In this document: positions 41,907 to 51,015 of the stretch, piece by piece
How the letters are laid out: each line of letters opens with the position of its first letter
Position numbering within the stretch: position 1 is the first letter of the stretch
Assembly (NCBI RefSeq): GCF_900290235.1
Contig: NZ_OLMK01000087.1
Location: 1-64,000 of the forward strand
Length of the DNA stretch: 64,000 bases
Direction: 5' to 3'
Source of the DNA: Streptomyces sp. MA5143a
Lineage (GTDB): Bacteria > Actinomycetota > Actinomycetes > Streptomycetales > Streptomycetaceae
Position numbers and translations under genes: made by a program
Notes under the pieces: model-generated
Seen by the model: only the letters and a program-made list of their open reading frames with translations
Told to the model about the DNA's origin: nothing
Databases searched by the model: none

Positions 41907-43061
41907 ATGAGCGACCGTATGACCGCGCCCTGGGGCGAGTACGCCCTGGCCCGCCACCCCGAGGACCCCCGTGACCGGCTGCGCGCCTGGGACGCGTCCG
42001 ACGCGTATCTGCTGCGCCACCTCGCGGCGAGCGGGACACCGCTGGACGGGACGGTCGTGGTGGTCGGTGACCGCTGGGGCGCACTGACCACGGCGCTCGC
42101 CGGGCACCGGCCGACCCAGATCACCGACTCCTTCCTGAGCCGGGAGGCCACCCGGTCGAACCTGGCGCGCAACGGCGCCGACCCGGACACCGTGCGCCTG
42201 CTCACCACCCAGGACCCGCCTCCGGAGCGGGTCGACGTGCTCCTCGTCCGGGTCCCCAAGAGCCTCGCCCTCCTGGAGGACCAGCTGCACCGGCTGGCGC
42301 CGGCCGTGCACGAGGGGACGGTCGTCGTCGGCACCGGGATGGTGAAGGAGATCCACACCTCGACGCTGAAGCTGTTCGAGCGGATCCTCGGGCCGACCCG
42401 GACCTCGCTCGCCGAGCAGAAGGCACGGCTGATCCTCTGCACGCCGGACGCCGGGGTCGTGCGGGCCCGTGAGGCCGACCCGTGGCCGTACACCTATCAA
42501 CTTCCGGACGACATCGGGCCGTTGGCCGGGCGTACCGTCGTCAATCACGCGGGGGTGTTCTGCGCCGACCGGCTCGACATCGGCACCCGGTTCTTCCTCC
42601 GGCACCTGCCGCCGGGCCGCGGGGGCGGGCGCGTGGTGGACCTGGGGTGCGGCAACGGCGTGGTCGGTACGGCGGTCGCGCTGGACGACCCGGACGCCGA
42701 GGTGGTGTTCGTGGACGAGTCGTACCAGGCGGTGGCCTCGGCGGAGGCGACGTACCGGGCGAACGCCGACGGCAGGGCCGAGTTCCGGGTCGGGGACGGG
42801 ATGGCGGGGTTCGCGCCGGGCAGCGTCGATCTCGTCCTCAACAACCCGCCGTTCCACTCCCACCAGGCGACGACCGACGCCACGGCCTGGCGGATGTTCA
42901 CCGGGGCGCGGCGGGCGCTGCGGCCGGGGGGTGAGCTGTGGGTGGTCGGCAATCGCCATCTGGGGTATCACGTGAAGCTGCGGCGGATCTTCGGCAACAG
43001 CCGACTCGTCGCCGGGGACGCGAAGTTCGTGGTGCTGCAGGCGGTCAAGCGGGGTTCCTGA
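41907..43061 (+). CDS. Class I methyltransferase, RlmG/RsmC-like
   Basis: A 384-aa protein with two methyltransferase-like halves, as in RlmG and RsmC. The N-terminal half lacks SAM motifs. The C-terminal half has VVDLGCGNGVVGTAVAL (motif I) and the catalytic NPPFH of N2-guanine rRNA methyltransferases. The likely target is a guanine of 23S rRNA. ATG start at 41907; divergent from the AlkB-like gene by 66 bp. Confidence 0.88.
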   Translation: MSDRMTAPWGEYALARHPEDPRDRLRAWDASDAYLLRHLAASGTPLDGTVVVVGDRWGALTTALAGHRPTQITDSFLSREATRSNLARNGADPDTVRLLTTQDPPPERVDVLLVRVPKSLALLEDQLHRLAPAVHEGTVVVGTGMVKEIHTSTLKLFERILGPTRTSLAEQKARLILCTPDAGVVRAREADPWPYTYQLPDDIGPLAGRTVVNHAGVFCADRLDIGTRFFLRHLPPGRGGGRVVDLGCGNGVVGTAVALDDPDAEVVFVDESYQAVASAEATYRANADGRAEFRVGDGMAGFAPGSVDLVLNNPPFHSHQATTDATAWRMFTGARRALRPGGELWVVGNRHLGYHVKLRRIFGNSRLVAGDAKFVVLQAVKRGS

Positions 43062-43097
43062 CGGCGGGGGTGCCTGACCGTGGCGTTCGGCGGCAGG

Positions 43098-43871
43098 TCA
43101 CGGTGCGACCCCGCGCAGGGCCCTCGGGGAGGCGCCCAGCTCGCGGCGGCACGCCTTGTTGAAGGCCTGGAGGTCGGGGATGCCCACGGAGGCGGCGACG
43201 GCGGGGATGGAGAGGGTCGTGGCGCGCAGCAGGTGGTGGGCGCGTTCGAGTCTGCGGCGGCGGATGTAGCCGACGACCGTGCTGCCCGTCTCCACCCGGA
43301 ACAGCCGGGTCAGATGGTTGTGGGACACACCGGCCGCCTGGGCCACGTCCGGGATGGACAGCGGGGCCGCGAGGTGGGCCTCGATGTGGGCGATGGCCGT
43401 GATGACCGCCGGGTGCGGGCCCGGGTCCGCCGCCGCGGGCGGCGTGAGGTGGGCGACCCGCCACAGGGTCGTCCAGATCTCGGCTCTGGTGCGCTCGGGC
43501 TCGCTCGGGGCGGCGGCCACCGCCTGGAGCAACAGGTCGGTCAGGGCGGGGAGTTCGGGGCCGGCGTCCTGGACGACGGGGACCGTGCGGAGCGCGCCGG
43601 TCGGGGCGATGCGCAGGTGGGCGTAGAGGTGCTCCGAGCGCCCCCGGTAGCGGTAGCGGACCGTGGTGCCGGGCGGGACGAGGCTGACCCGGCCGGGGCG
43701 GATGGTGTGGACGGAGCCGTCGACGGTCAACTCGGCCTCGTACTGGTAGAGGTGGAGCTGCCAGAGCTCCGGGAGCCGGAAGACGTCCGTCCGCCCGGCC
43801 ACCCCGTGCACGCCGACTCCGATGCCCGCGACGACGGGCGGCTCACCGAGGTGGATCTCCGTCTCCCGCAT
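43098..43871 (-). CDS. AraC-family transcriptional regulator
   Basis: A 257-aa regulator with an N-terminal cupin-like ligand domain (~25-95, WQLHLYQYEAELTVDG; LVPPGTTVRYRYRG) and a C-terminal double helix-turn-helix (~155-257: LSIPDVAQAAGVSHNHLTRLF; YIRRRRLERAHHLL; GIPDLQAFNKACRRELG). Probably a carbohydrate-responsive activator. It lies next to the aga-like genes but there is no direct evidence that it controls them. Confidence 0.9.
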   Translation of the reverse strand: MRETEIHLGEPPVVAGIGVGVHGVAGRTDVFRLPELWQLHLYQYEAELTVDGSVHTIRPGRVSLVPPGTTVRYRYRGRSEHLYAHLRIAPTGALRTVPVVQDAGPELPALTDLLLQAVAAAPSEPERTRAEIWTTLWRVAHLTPPAAADPGPHPAVITAIAHIEAHLAAPLSIPDVAQAAGVSHNHLTRLFRVETGSTVVGYIRRRRLERAHHLLRATTLSIPAVAASVGIPDLQAFNKACRRELGASPRALRGVAP

Positions 43872-44036
43872 GACGGAAAAGTACCAGTGACGGCCGTCAC
43901 ACTCCCCGCCCGGGTGACTCCGTTAGCAGGACCTTTACCCGGCAGCCCTCGGGCGCCCTTCTTCCGCCGAGGACGGCCTCAGGTCGTCCGGGACGCCCCG
44001 GCGCACCGGATGGCGCCCGTCGCCTGGCGCCGACCC

Positions 44037-44897
44037 TCATGTCGACGGGGTGGCCAGGACGCCGATCAGCCGGGCCACCGTCTCCGTCATCGCCGTACGG
44101 CCCGCCGCGAGGTAGGTGCGGGGGTCCACGGCCTCGGGGCGGGTGGTCAGGAAGTCGCGGATCGCGCCGGTCAGGGCGATGTTGAGGGCGGTCCCGATGT
44201 TGACCTTGGCGATACCGCCGGCGACGGCCGCCCGGAGTTCGTCGTCGGGGACGCCGGAGGAGCCGTGCAGGACGAGAGGGACGTCGAGGGCTCCGGAGAG
44301 CCGCTTGAGGAGGGTGTGGTCGAGGGTGGCGGTCCGGGTGGTCATGGCGTGCGCGCTGCCGATGGCCACGGCGAGGGCGTCCACCCCGGAATCGGCCACG
44401 AAGGCTCGGGCCTCGTCGGGGTCGGTACGGGAGCCGGGGGCGTGCGCGTCCAGCGGCGGCAGTCCGTTCTTGCCGCCGACCTGCCCCAACTCGGCCTCGA
44501 TCCACAGCCCCCGGGCGTGCGCCCAGTCGACGGCGGCCCGGGTGGCGGCGAGGTTCTCGGCGTACGGCAGGCGGGACGCGTCGTACATCACCGAGCCGAA
44601 GCCGGCGTCGGGTGCCCGGCGCAGCAGGTCGTCGCTCTGGATGTGGTCGAGGTGGAGCGCGACGGGCACGGTCGCCCGCTCGGCCGCGGCGGTGGCGGCG
44701 CGGGCCAGCGGGAGCAGATCCCCGTCGTGGAACTTGACGGCGTTCTCGCTGACTTGGAGGACGACGGGCGCGTCGACGGACTCGGCGCCCGCGACGACGG
44801 CCTCCGCGTGCTCCAGGGTGATGATGTTGAACGCGGCCACGGCGGTGTGCGCGGCGGCGGCCCCCGTGATCAGCTCACCGGTCGTCGTGAGGGGCAC
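44037..44897 (-). CDS. Class II ketose-bisphosphate aldolase (GatY/KbaY-like)
   Basis: A 286-aa class II aldolase. LHLDHIQSDD carries the catalytic Asp and first zinc His. Later zinc ligands are expected in GSAHAMTTR and VLHGSSGVPDD; EAELGQVGG and KVNIGTALN complete the active site and phosphate loop. With an AgaS-like isomerase upstream on the same strand and a divergent DeoR regulator, it most likely splits tagatose-1,6-bisphosphate or a related ketose phosphate in amino-sugar use. Confidence 0.88.
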   Translation of the reverse strand: MPLTTTGELITGAAAAHTAVAAFNIITLEHAEAVVAGAESVDAPVVLQVSENAVKFHDGDLLPLARAATAAAERATVPVALHLDHIQSDDLLRRAPDAGFGSVMYDASRLPYAENLAATRAAVDWAHARGLWIEAELGQVGGKNGLPPLDAHAPGSRTDPDEARAFVADSGVDALAVAIGSAHAMTTRTATLDHTLLKRLSGALDVPLVLHGSSGVPDDELRAAVAGGIAKVNIGTALNIALTGAIRDFLTTRPEAVDPRTYLAAGRTAMTETVARLIGVLATPST

Positions 44898-45021
44898 AAC
44901 TCCTCCTGAGGGGCTGGACGGTCGAGGATCCGCACGCGGTACGGGGTCGTCGCCCGGGGCGCGGGTGCCGCGCGGCGGGCCTTCGCCGCACGATCCGCAC
45001 GCGCCGCGCGGGCCGGGCTTG

Positions 45022-45909
45022 TCACGGTGTCGGGTCGAGGATCACCGAGCGGGTGAGGTGGCGGGGGCGGTCCGGGTCGAGGCCGCGGGCCGTGGCCACG
45101 GCGACGGCGAGACGGTGGGCGCGGACGAGTTCGGCGAGGGGGTCGAGCCGGCCGGCCACCCAGGTCCCGCCGGTCCGGCGGACCTGCTCGGCCAGCCCCT
45201 CGGGTGCCTCCCCGAACATCCACGTCGCGGTACCCCGTGTGGTGACGCTGATGGGGCCGTGCCGGTACTCCATCGCCGGATATCCCTCGCTCCACGCCAG
45301 CGCGGCCTCCCGCATCTTGAGCGCGGCCTCGTGCGCGAGGCCCACGGTCCAGCCGCGGCCGAGGAAGGTGAACTGGGCGCTGTCGGCGACCCCTTCGGGC
45401 AGCGGGGCCTCCAGCGCGGTGCGGGCGTCGGCCACGGCCCCGTCGACGGAGAGGCCCACGTGGGCGCGGAGCAAGGTGAGCGCCGTGGTGGCGAAGCGGG
45501 TCTGGACGACGGACTTCTCGTCGGCGAAGTCCAGCACGACGAGGTCGTCGGCGGTCGTCGTCACCGGTGTGTCCGGGTCGGCCGTGATCGCGGTGGTGCG
45601 GGTACGGCCCCGGAGCGCGCCCAGCAGGTCGAGCACCTCGGTGGTGGTGCCGGACCGGGTGAGGGCGACGACCCGGTCGTAGGCGCGGCCGTGGGGGAAC
45701 TCGGAGGCCGCGAAGGCGTCTGTCTCGCCCTGCCCCGCGCGTTCACGCAGTGCGGCGGCGGCCTGGGCCATGAAGTACGACGTGCCGCAGCCGACGAGCG
45801 CCACCCGCTCCCCCGCCGCGGGCAGGGCACCGGCGTGCGACACCGCCTCGGCGGCGGCACGGGACCAGCACTCGGGCTGGCTGTTCAGTTCGTCCTCGAC
45901 GTGGGTCAT
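45022..45909 (-). CDS. SIS-domain sugar isomerase/deaminase (AgaS/GlmS-like)
   Basis: A 295-aa double SIS-domain protein: ALVGCGTSYFMAQAAAAL and VVALTRSGTTTEVLDLL in the first domain; LGRGWTVGLAHEAALKMREA and EGYPAMEYRHGP in the second. AgaS-type enzymes deaminate and isomerise galactosamine-6-phosphate or related amino-sugar phosphates. I chose the ATG at 45909, with GGGAGG 8 nt upstream. It precedes the aldolase on the same strand (124-bp gap) and diverges from the DeoR gene. Confidence 0.88.
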   Translation of the reverse strand: MTHVEDELNSQPECWSRAAAEAVSHAGALPAAGERVALVGCGTSYFMAQAAAALRERAGQGETDAFAASEFPHGRAYDRVVALTRSGTTTEVLDLLGALRGRTRTTAITADPDTPVTTTADDLVVLDFADEKSVVQTRFATTALTLLRAHVGLSVDGAVADARTALEAPLPEGVADSAQFTFLGRGWTVGLAHEAALKMREAALAWSEGYPAMEYRHGPISVTTRGTATWMFGEAPEGLAEQVRRTGGTWVAGRLDPLAELVRAHRLAVAVATARGLDPDRPRHLTRSVILDPTP

Positions 45910-45939
45910 GCGGTCACCCTCCCCAGCAGACGACAGCTC

Positions 45940-45989
45940 CATGCTCGTATGTGCAAGATAGAGCCTCTTTTCGAACATCTTCAAGCATG
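45940..45989. promoter_or_regulatory. Candidate DeoR operator region
   Basis: In the 145-bp gap between the SIS gene and the divergent DeoR gene, CATGCT (45940-45945) and AGCATG (45984-45989) face each other. Inner AAGAT and ATCTT arms lie at 45955-45959 and 45977-45981. The region is A/T richer than its surroundings and fits shared autoregulated promoters. Confidence 0.35.
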
Positions 45990-46054
45990 CGGACGGTGCC
46001 GTCTGCGCTAGGGTCGTCCGAAGATCACGTCCGGACGGAGAGGTGGGGTGCCCC

Positions 46055-46834
46055 ATGTCCCGCGACGCCCGCTGGCAGGTGCTGCTCGAACTGCTCGTGG
46101 AGCGGGGGCGGCTCGACGTCGAGGAGGTCGCGGCCGAGCTGGCGGTGTCGGCGGCGACCATCCGGCGCGACTTCGACCAGCTGGCCGAGCAGCAGATGCT
46201 CGTCCGGACACGGGGCGGGGCGGTCGTGCACGGGGTGTCGTACGAGCTGCCGCTGCGCTACAAGACGGCCCGACGGGCCACCGAGAAGCAGCGCGTCGCG
46301 AAGGCGGTGGCGGACCTCGTCGCGCCCGGTGAGGCGGTGGGCCTGACGGGCGGCACGACCACCACGGAGGTCGCGCGGGCGCTGGCCGTACGGGGCGATC
46401 TGGCGTCCGGGGCGCCCGCGCTGACCGTGGTCACCAACGCGCTGAACATCGCGAGTGAGCTCGCCGTGCGGCCCCAGTTCAAGATCGTGGTGACGGGCGG
46501 GGTGGCCCGCGCCCAGTCGTACGAGCTGGTCGGGCCGCTCGCGGACGGGGTGCTCGGGCAGATCACCCTGGATGTGGCGGTGCTCGGCGTGGTCGCGTTC
46601 GACGTCGTGCACGGCGCGGCGGCGCACGACGAGGCGGAGGCCGCGGTCAACCGGCTGTTGTGCGAGCGCGCGGAGCGGGTCGTCGTCGCGGCCGACTCCA
46701 GCAAGCTGGGGCGGCGGGCGTTCGCGTGGATCCGCGCGGCCGACTCGGTGGACACCCTGGTCACGGACGCGGCGGCCGAGCCGGACACCGTACGGCGGTT
46801 CGAGGAGGCGGGGGTACGGGTCGTGGTGGTCTGA
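46055..46834 (+). CDS. DeoR-family repressor (AgaR-like)
   Basis: A 259-aa regulator. Helix-turn-helix (~5-58: VLLELLVERGRLDVEEVAAELAVS) and ATIRRDFDQLAEQ lead to a DeoR sensing domain (LTGGTTTTEVARAL; VVTNALNIASEL; VVVAADSSKLGRRAF). The ATG at 46055 was chosen; a GTG 12 nt earlier is possible. It diverges from the SIS and aldolase genes and probably represses them until the sugar phosphate appears. It is convergent with the Lrp gene. Confidence 0.9.
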   Translation: MSRDARWQVLLELLVERGRLDVEEVAAELAVSAATIRRDFDQLAEQQMLVRTRGGAVVHGVSYELPLRYKTARRATEKQRVAKAVADLVAPGEAVGLTGGTTTTEVARALAVRGDLASGAPALTVVTNALNIASELAVRPQFKIVVTGGVARAQSYELVGPLADGVLGQITLDVAVLGVVAFDVVHGAAAHDEAEAAVNRLLCERAERVVVAADSSKLGRRAFAWIRAADSVDTLVTDAAAEPDTVRRFEEAGVRVVVV

Positions 46835-46855
46835 GGCCGGCCTCGGACGCGCCGG

Positions 46856-47851
46856 TCAGTCCCGTAGCCACGGGGCGAGCAGGCCGCCGCGTTTCAGGGT
46901 GGTGAGGACCAGGGAGACGTCCACGGACTCCACGTCGCGCAGCCAGGGGGAACGGGTGACGAAGTGGTGGAGGGCGGCCTCGTCGGGGAACGCGGTCAGC
47001 AGGAGGAACTGGCGCTCCCCCGTGACGAAGCTGGCGTAGCGGACGTGCGCGGACTCCGCGAGGGCGGTGCTGACGGCCTCGGCCCGTGACGGCGGGGTCC
47101 GTACCCAGAGGACCGCCTCCACCGGCAGTCCGAGCACGGCCGGTTCGAGCACGGCGCGGATCCGGACCCGGCCCGCCCGCCGCAGGGCGCTCAGCCGGCG
47201 TCGCGCGGTCGCTTCCGACACTCCCGCGAAACGCGCGAGTTCGTCGTGGGTACGGCGGCCGTCCTCGGCCAGGGCGTGCAGCAACAGCCGGTCGGCGCGG
47301 GCGAGTTCGGGTGGTGGTTCGCCCGGCGGCAGCGGGTCGACGGCCGACGGGGTCGCGGGGGCTCCGTCGCGGAGTGCCGCGATCTCGGCGGTGGAGAGCA
47401 GGCCGGCGTGCCACTCGCGGATGGTGCGGACATGGCGCAGGACAGGGAGGGTGAAGGTCTCCTCCATGCCCGGCAGGCCGGGGAGTTCGTCCATCACGAG
47501 GCCCCCGAGGCGGTCGCGGGGGCAGAGCACCTCCGCGACGCAGGTCGGGGTGCCCGTCAGGACGTGGGCGAAGACACAGTCGGGCCGGCGGGCCAGGGCC
47601 GTCGCGGCGAGGCGCTCCCTGCCGGGTGCGCAGCGCACCCCGACGACGGTGCTGCGGCCGCGTACCGCCATGGCGCCGATCCGTACCAGGCCGGACTCCA
47701 GGAGGCGCGTTCCCCTGCGGACAACGGTGCGTTCGGGCTCGCCGAGGGCCGCCGCGACGCGGTGCCAGGAGGCCCTGCCGTCGATCTGGAGGGCGCTGAT
47801 GATGCGGCGGTCCAGCGAATCCGTCACGGGGCCGGTCGGCGGTGAGTCCAT
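46856..47851 (-). CDS. Lrp/AsnC-family regulator with two DNA-binding domains
   Basis: A 331-aa double-length Lrp protein. The first helix-turn-helix (~10-55, LDRRIISALQIDGRASWHRV) is followed by an effector half. A second helix-turn-helix (~175-225, DRLLLHALAEDGRRTHDELA; FAGVSEATARRRLSALRRAG) is followed by a second RAM-like half (~230-310). Such tandem Lrp proteins are common in Streptomyces. It diverges from the transporter-amidase pair and likely regulates it. ATG at 47851 chosen; one further upstream is possible. Confidence 0.85.
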   Translation of the reverse strand: MDSPPTGPVTDSLDRRIISALQIDGRASWHRVAAALGEPERTVVRRGTRLLESGLVRIGAMAVRGRSTVVGVRCAPGRERLAATALARRPDCVFAHVLTGTPTCVAEVLCPRDRLGGLVMDELPGLPGMEETFTLPVLRHVRTIREWHAGLLSTAEIAALRDGAPATPSAVDPLPPGEPPPELARADRLLLHALAEDGRRTHDELARFAGVSEATARRRLSALRRAGRVRIRAVLEPAVLGLPVEAVLWVRTPPSRAEAVSTALAESAHVRYASFVTGERQFLLLTAFPDEAALHHFVTRSPWLRDVESVDVSLVLTTLKRGGLLAPWLRD

Positions 47852-48037
47852 CGGACCCACACTATGGCCGATTCCGTCATTACCGCTGGAGTTGTTGTTC
47901 CCTTCCGTCACCATGGCCCAGCCTGCCGTGAAGCGGAAGCGCAGGGACCGCATGGCCCGCCGTCGCACGACGCCCCTCCCCGGGGCGTACGGATGTCCCT
48001 TGCTCCCGTGACTCCCCTGCATACGGAGGTGGTTGAC

Positions 48038-49363
48038 GTGACCGCGACTCCAGGAAGTCCCCCTCGCTCCCCGGCCGCCGGACCCGCCGACTCTGTGCCC
48101 ACCGGGCGGCCCGAAGCTCGGCGGAGGCGGCAGGCCCTGCTCGGGCCGGGCCTGGTGCTGGCGGCCGCGAGCGTCGGCGCGGGGGACATGGTGACGTCGC
48201 TCGCGGGCGCCGCCGGGTACGGGATGGGCCTGATGTGGGCGATCGTCATCGGTGTCGTCCTCAAGTACGCGCTCACCGAGGCGGTGGGCCGGCTGTACAT
48301 GGCGACCGGGCGGACCGTGATCAGGAGCATGCGGGAGGCCGCCCGCTGGCTGCCGTGGGCGTTCATCGCGTTCGTCCTGGTCATCGGGCTGCTGTACGGG
48401 GCGGCGCTCGGTTCGGTGGCGTCGCTCGCGCTGACCACGCTGTTCCCGGCGCTGCCTCTGCGGCCGGTGGCCGTGGTCATCGCGCTGGTGTCGGCGGCGA
48501 TCGTGTACGTCGGGCGGTACACCCTGTTCGAGCGGGTGATGAGTTTCTTCATGCTCGCCAAGTTTCTCGGCATGGCCGTCCTCGCGGTGGCCACGCTCGC
48601 CCGCGCGGACGATCTGCCGGGGCTGCTCGGCACCCTCCGTCCGAGGCTGCCGGAGGGGGACATACTGACGGTGCTCGCCCTGATCGGCGGGGTGGGCGGC
48701 ACGGCGGGGATCGCGTCGTACGGCTACTGGGTGCGCGAGAAGGGCTGGACGGACCGGAGCGGACTGCGTCTCATGCGGGCCGATTCGGCGTTGAGTTACA
48801 CGGTCACGTTCCTGTTCGTGCTGTGCACGACGGTGGTGGGCACGGGCCTGCTGTACGGCACCGGTGGAAGCATCACCGGCGGGGAGGGCCTGGCGGCGCT
48901 CGCGGACCCGCTCGGCGCCGACCTGGGCTCGGCGGCGCGGCTGCTGTTCCTGGGGACGTTCTTCCTGGTGACCCTGAGCGCGCTCGTGGGCGGCTTCAAC
49001 GGCCTGAGCCATCTGCTCACCGACGCGCTGCGGACCCTGCGGGGTGTGCCGGACGCCGAGGCGGAACGGCACGGCGCGCGGCACAGCCGCCGCCCCTTCC
49101 GCCTCTTCGTCCTCTACTGCGCCGTCACCGCGGTCGTCGTCACCTTCCTGGGGCGGCCGGTGCCGCTGGTGCTCACCTACGCCGCCGTCGGCTCGCTGAT
49201 CCTGCCGCTGCTGTCCGGCGCGCTGCTGGTCCTGCTCAACCGCCGGGGTGTGGACCCGGCCTACCGCAACGGAATCACCTCGAACGTGCTGCTGGGCGGC
49301 TCCTTCGTCCTCTTCGGCCTGCTCGCCGTCGTCCAGCTCAAGGACTCCCTGGGAGGGGCGTGA
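48038..49363 (+). CDS. Nramp-related membrane transporter lacking the metal motifs
   Basis: A 441-aa protein with about 11 membrane helices. GPGLVLAAASVGAGDMVTSL aligns with the first Nramp helix, but the metal-binding DPGN is replaced by GAGD. The sixth helix (ALIGGVGGTAGIASYGYW) lacks the M-P-H motif. It is LeuT-fold and Nramp-related, but the substrate is likely not a classic divalent metal. I chose the GTG at 48038, with GGAGGTGGT just upstream, over an ATG at 47993. Its stop overlaps the amidase start (GTGA). Confidence 0.82.
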   Translation: MTATPGSPPRSPAAGPADSVPTGRPEARRRRQALLGPGLVLAAASVGAGDMVTSLAGAAGYGMGLMWAIVIGVVLKYALTEAVGRLYMATGRTVIRSMREAARWLPWAFIAFVLVIGLLYGAALGSVASLALTTLFPALPLRPVAVVIALVSAAIVYVGRYTLFERVMSFFMLAKFLGMAVLAVATLARADDLPGLLGTLRPRLPEGDILTVLALIGGVGGTAGIASYGYWVREKGWTDRSGLRLMRADSALSYTVTFLFVLCTTVVGTGLLYGTGGSITGGEGLAALADPLGADLGSAARLLFLGTFFLVTLSALVGGFNGLSHLLTDALRTLRGVPDAEAERHGARHSRRPFRLFVLYCAVTAVVVTFLGRPVPLVLTYAAVGSLILPLLSGALLVLLNRRGVDPAYRNGITSNVLLGGSFVLFGLLAVVQLKDSLGGA

Positions 49364-50976
49364 ACCACCTCGTGAACCACTTTGTCGACCACCCCGCGCA
49401 GCGTTCGGTGAGCCCGCCGGAGGGCGGGGCATCCGGCCCCGTCGCCGAACCCGGACTCGGCACGGATCCCGGACGGGGCGCGGATCGCGCGCTCGCCGCG
49501 GGGCCGGCGTACACCGGCGGCCTCGCGGACGACGTGCCGCCCGCCGACGACCTGTGCTTCCGGACGGCCTACGAGCTGACGGTGGCGCTCGCGCGTCGCG
49601 AGGTGTCCGCGCGGGAGGTGATGACCGCCCATCTGGAGCGGATCGAGCGGGTCAACCCGACGGTGAACGCCATCGTCACCCTGGACGCCGACCGGGCGCT
49701 GGAGCGTGCGGCCGAGGCGGACGAGCGGCTCGCGACGGGGCAGCCGGTCGGTCCGCTGCACGGGCTGCCCGTGGCCCACAAGGACCTGCACGACACGGCG
49801 GGCCTGCGGACGACCTACGGCTCGCCGATCTTCGCCGACCATGTGCCCGACCGGGACCACCTGGTCGTCCAACGGCTGCGGCGGGCCGGCGCGCTCACCC
49901 TCGGCAAGACCAACGTCCCCGAGCTGGGCCTCGGTTCGCACACCGTGAACCCCGTCTTCGGGGCGACCCGCAACCCGTACGACCTGTCGCGCAGCGCGGG
50001 CGGCAGCAGCGGCGGCGCGGGGGCGGCGCTCGCCTGCGGGATGCAGCCCATCGCCGACGGCAGTGACACCGGCGGTTCGCTGCGCAACCCCGCCTCCTTC
50101 AACAACGTGGTCGGGCTCCGCCCGTCGCCCGGCCGGGTGCCGTCCTGGCCGGACCGGGCGCCGTGGGGTCAGCTGTCGGTGAAGGGGCCGATGGCCCGGA
50201 CGGTGGCGGACGTCGCCCTGACCATGTCGGTGCTGGCCGGCCCCGATCCGCGCGACCCCCGCTCCCTGGACACGCCAGGCTCCACCTTCGCCTGGCAACT
50301 GGGCGGTGACATCGCGGGGTTGCGGGTGGGCTGGTCGCCCGACCTCGGCGGGGCGGTGCCCGTCGACCCGGAGGTACGGGACGCGCTGGCCCCGGCGGTC
50401 GAGGTGTTCACGGCGCTGGGCTGCGAGGTCGAGGAGGCCTGCCCGGATCTGTCCGGCGCGGACGAGGTGTTCCTCGCCCAGCGCGCCTGGCAGGTGGAGC
50501 TCGCCTACGGGGCACTGCTCGACGGGCACCGGGACCGGCTGGCCCCGGACGTGGTGTGGAACATCGAGGAGGGCCGTGCGCTCTCCGGGCCGGACCTGGG
50601 GCGGGCGCAGGCGCTGCACGGCGCGCTCTTCCACAGGGTCCGCGTGTTCTTCGAGACGTACGACCTGCTGGTGCTGCCGGTGAGCCAGGTCGCGCCGTTC
50701 GACATCGATCTGGCGTACCCGACGGTCGTCGACGGCACCCCGATGGAGACCTATCTGGACTGGATGCGCTCGGCGTACCTGATCTCCGTCACGGGCTGCC
50801 CGGCGCTGTCCGTCCCCGCGGGTTTCACCCCGCGGGGACTGCCGGTGGGGTTGCAGATGGTGGGCCCGCACCGGCAGGACTGGTCGGTCCTCAGGGCCGG
50901 GCACGCCTTCGAACGGGCGACGCGGGCCGGCGAGCGGCGGCCTCCCGTGCTGGCGGAACTCGGCGTCCCGGCGTGA
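49360..50976 (+). CDS. Amidase-signature enzyme
   Basis: A 538-aa amidase. The catalytic Lys lies in VAHKDLHDT, the cis-Ser in GGSSGGAGAALACG, and the nucleophile Ser in DGSDTGGSLRNPASF. The family hydrolyses amides (aryl-, acyl- or urea-type) or acts as a Gln amidotransferase; there is no sign of a GatA role. The GTG at 49360 overlaps the transporter stop by 4 bp, and the ~60-residue N-terminal extension before the amidase domain is low in complexity. A slightly later GTG (49372) is possible. Translational coupling suggests it uses what the transporter imports. Confidence 0.87.
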   Translation: MNHLVNHFVDHPAQRSVSPPEGGASGPVAEPGLGTDPGRGADRALAAGPAYTGGLADDVPPADDLCFRTAYELTVALARREVSAREVMTAHLERIERVNPTVNAIVTLDADRALERAAEADERLATGQPVGPLHGLPVAHKDLHDTAGLRTTYGSPIFADHVPDRDHLVVQRLRRAGALTLGKTNVPELGLGSHTVNPVFGATRNPYDLSRSAGGSSGGAGAALACGMQPIADGSDTGGSLRNPASFNNVVGLRPSPGRVPSWPDRAPWGQLSVKGPMARTVADVALTMSVLAGPDPRDPRSLDTPGSTFAWQLGGDIAGLRVGWSPDLGGAVPVDPEVRDALAPAVEVFTALGCEVEEACPDLSGADEVFLAQRAWQVELAYGALLDGHRDRLAPDVVWNIEEGRALSGPDLGRAQALHGALFHRVRVFFETYDLLVLPVSQVAPFDIDLAYPTVVDGTPMETYLDWMRSAYLISVTGCPALSVPAGFTPRGLPVGLQMVGPHRQDWSVLRAGHAFERATRAGERRPPVLAELGVPA

Positions 50977-51015
50977 GCTCGGTGTCCGGCCATGAGCCGA
51001 ACGCCGGTCGCAGCA

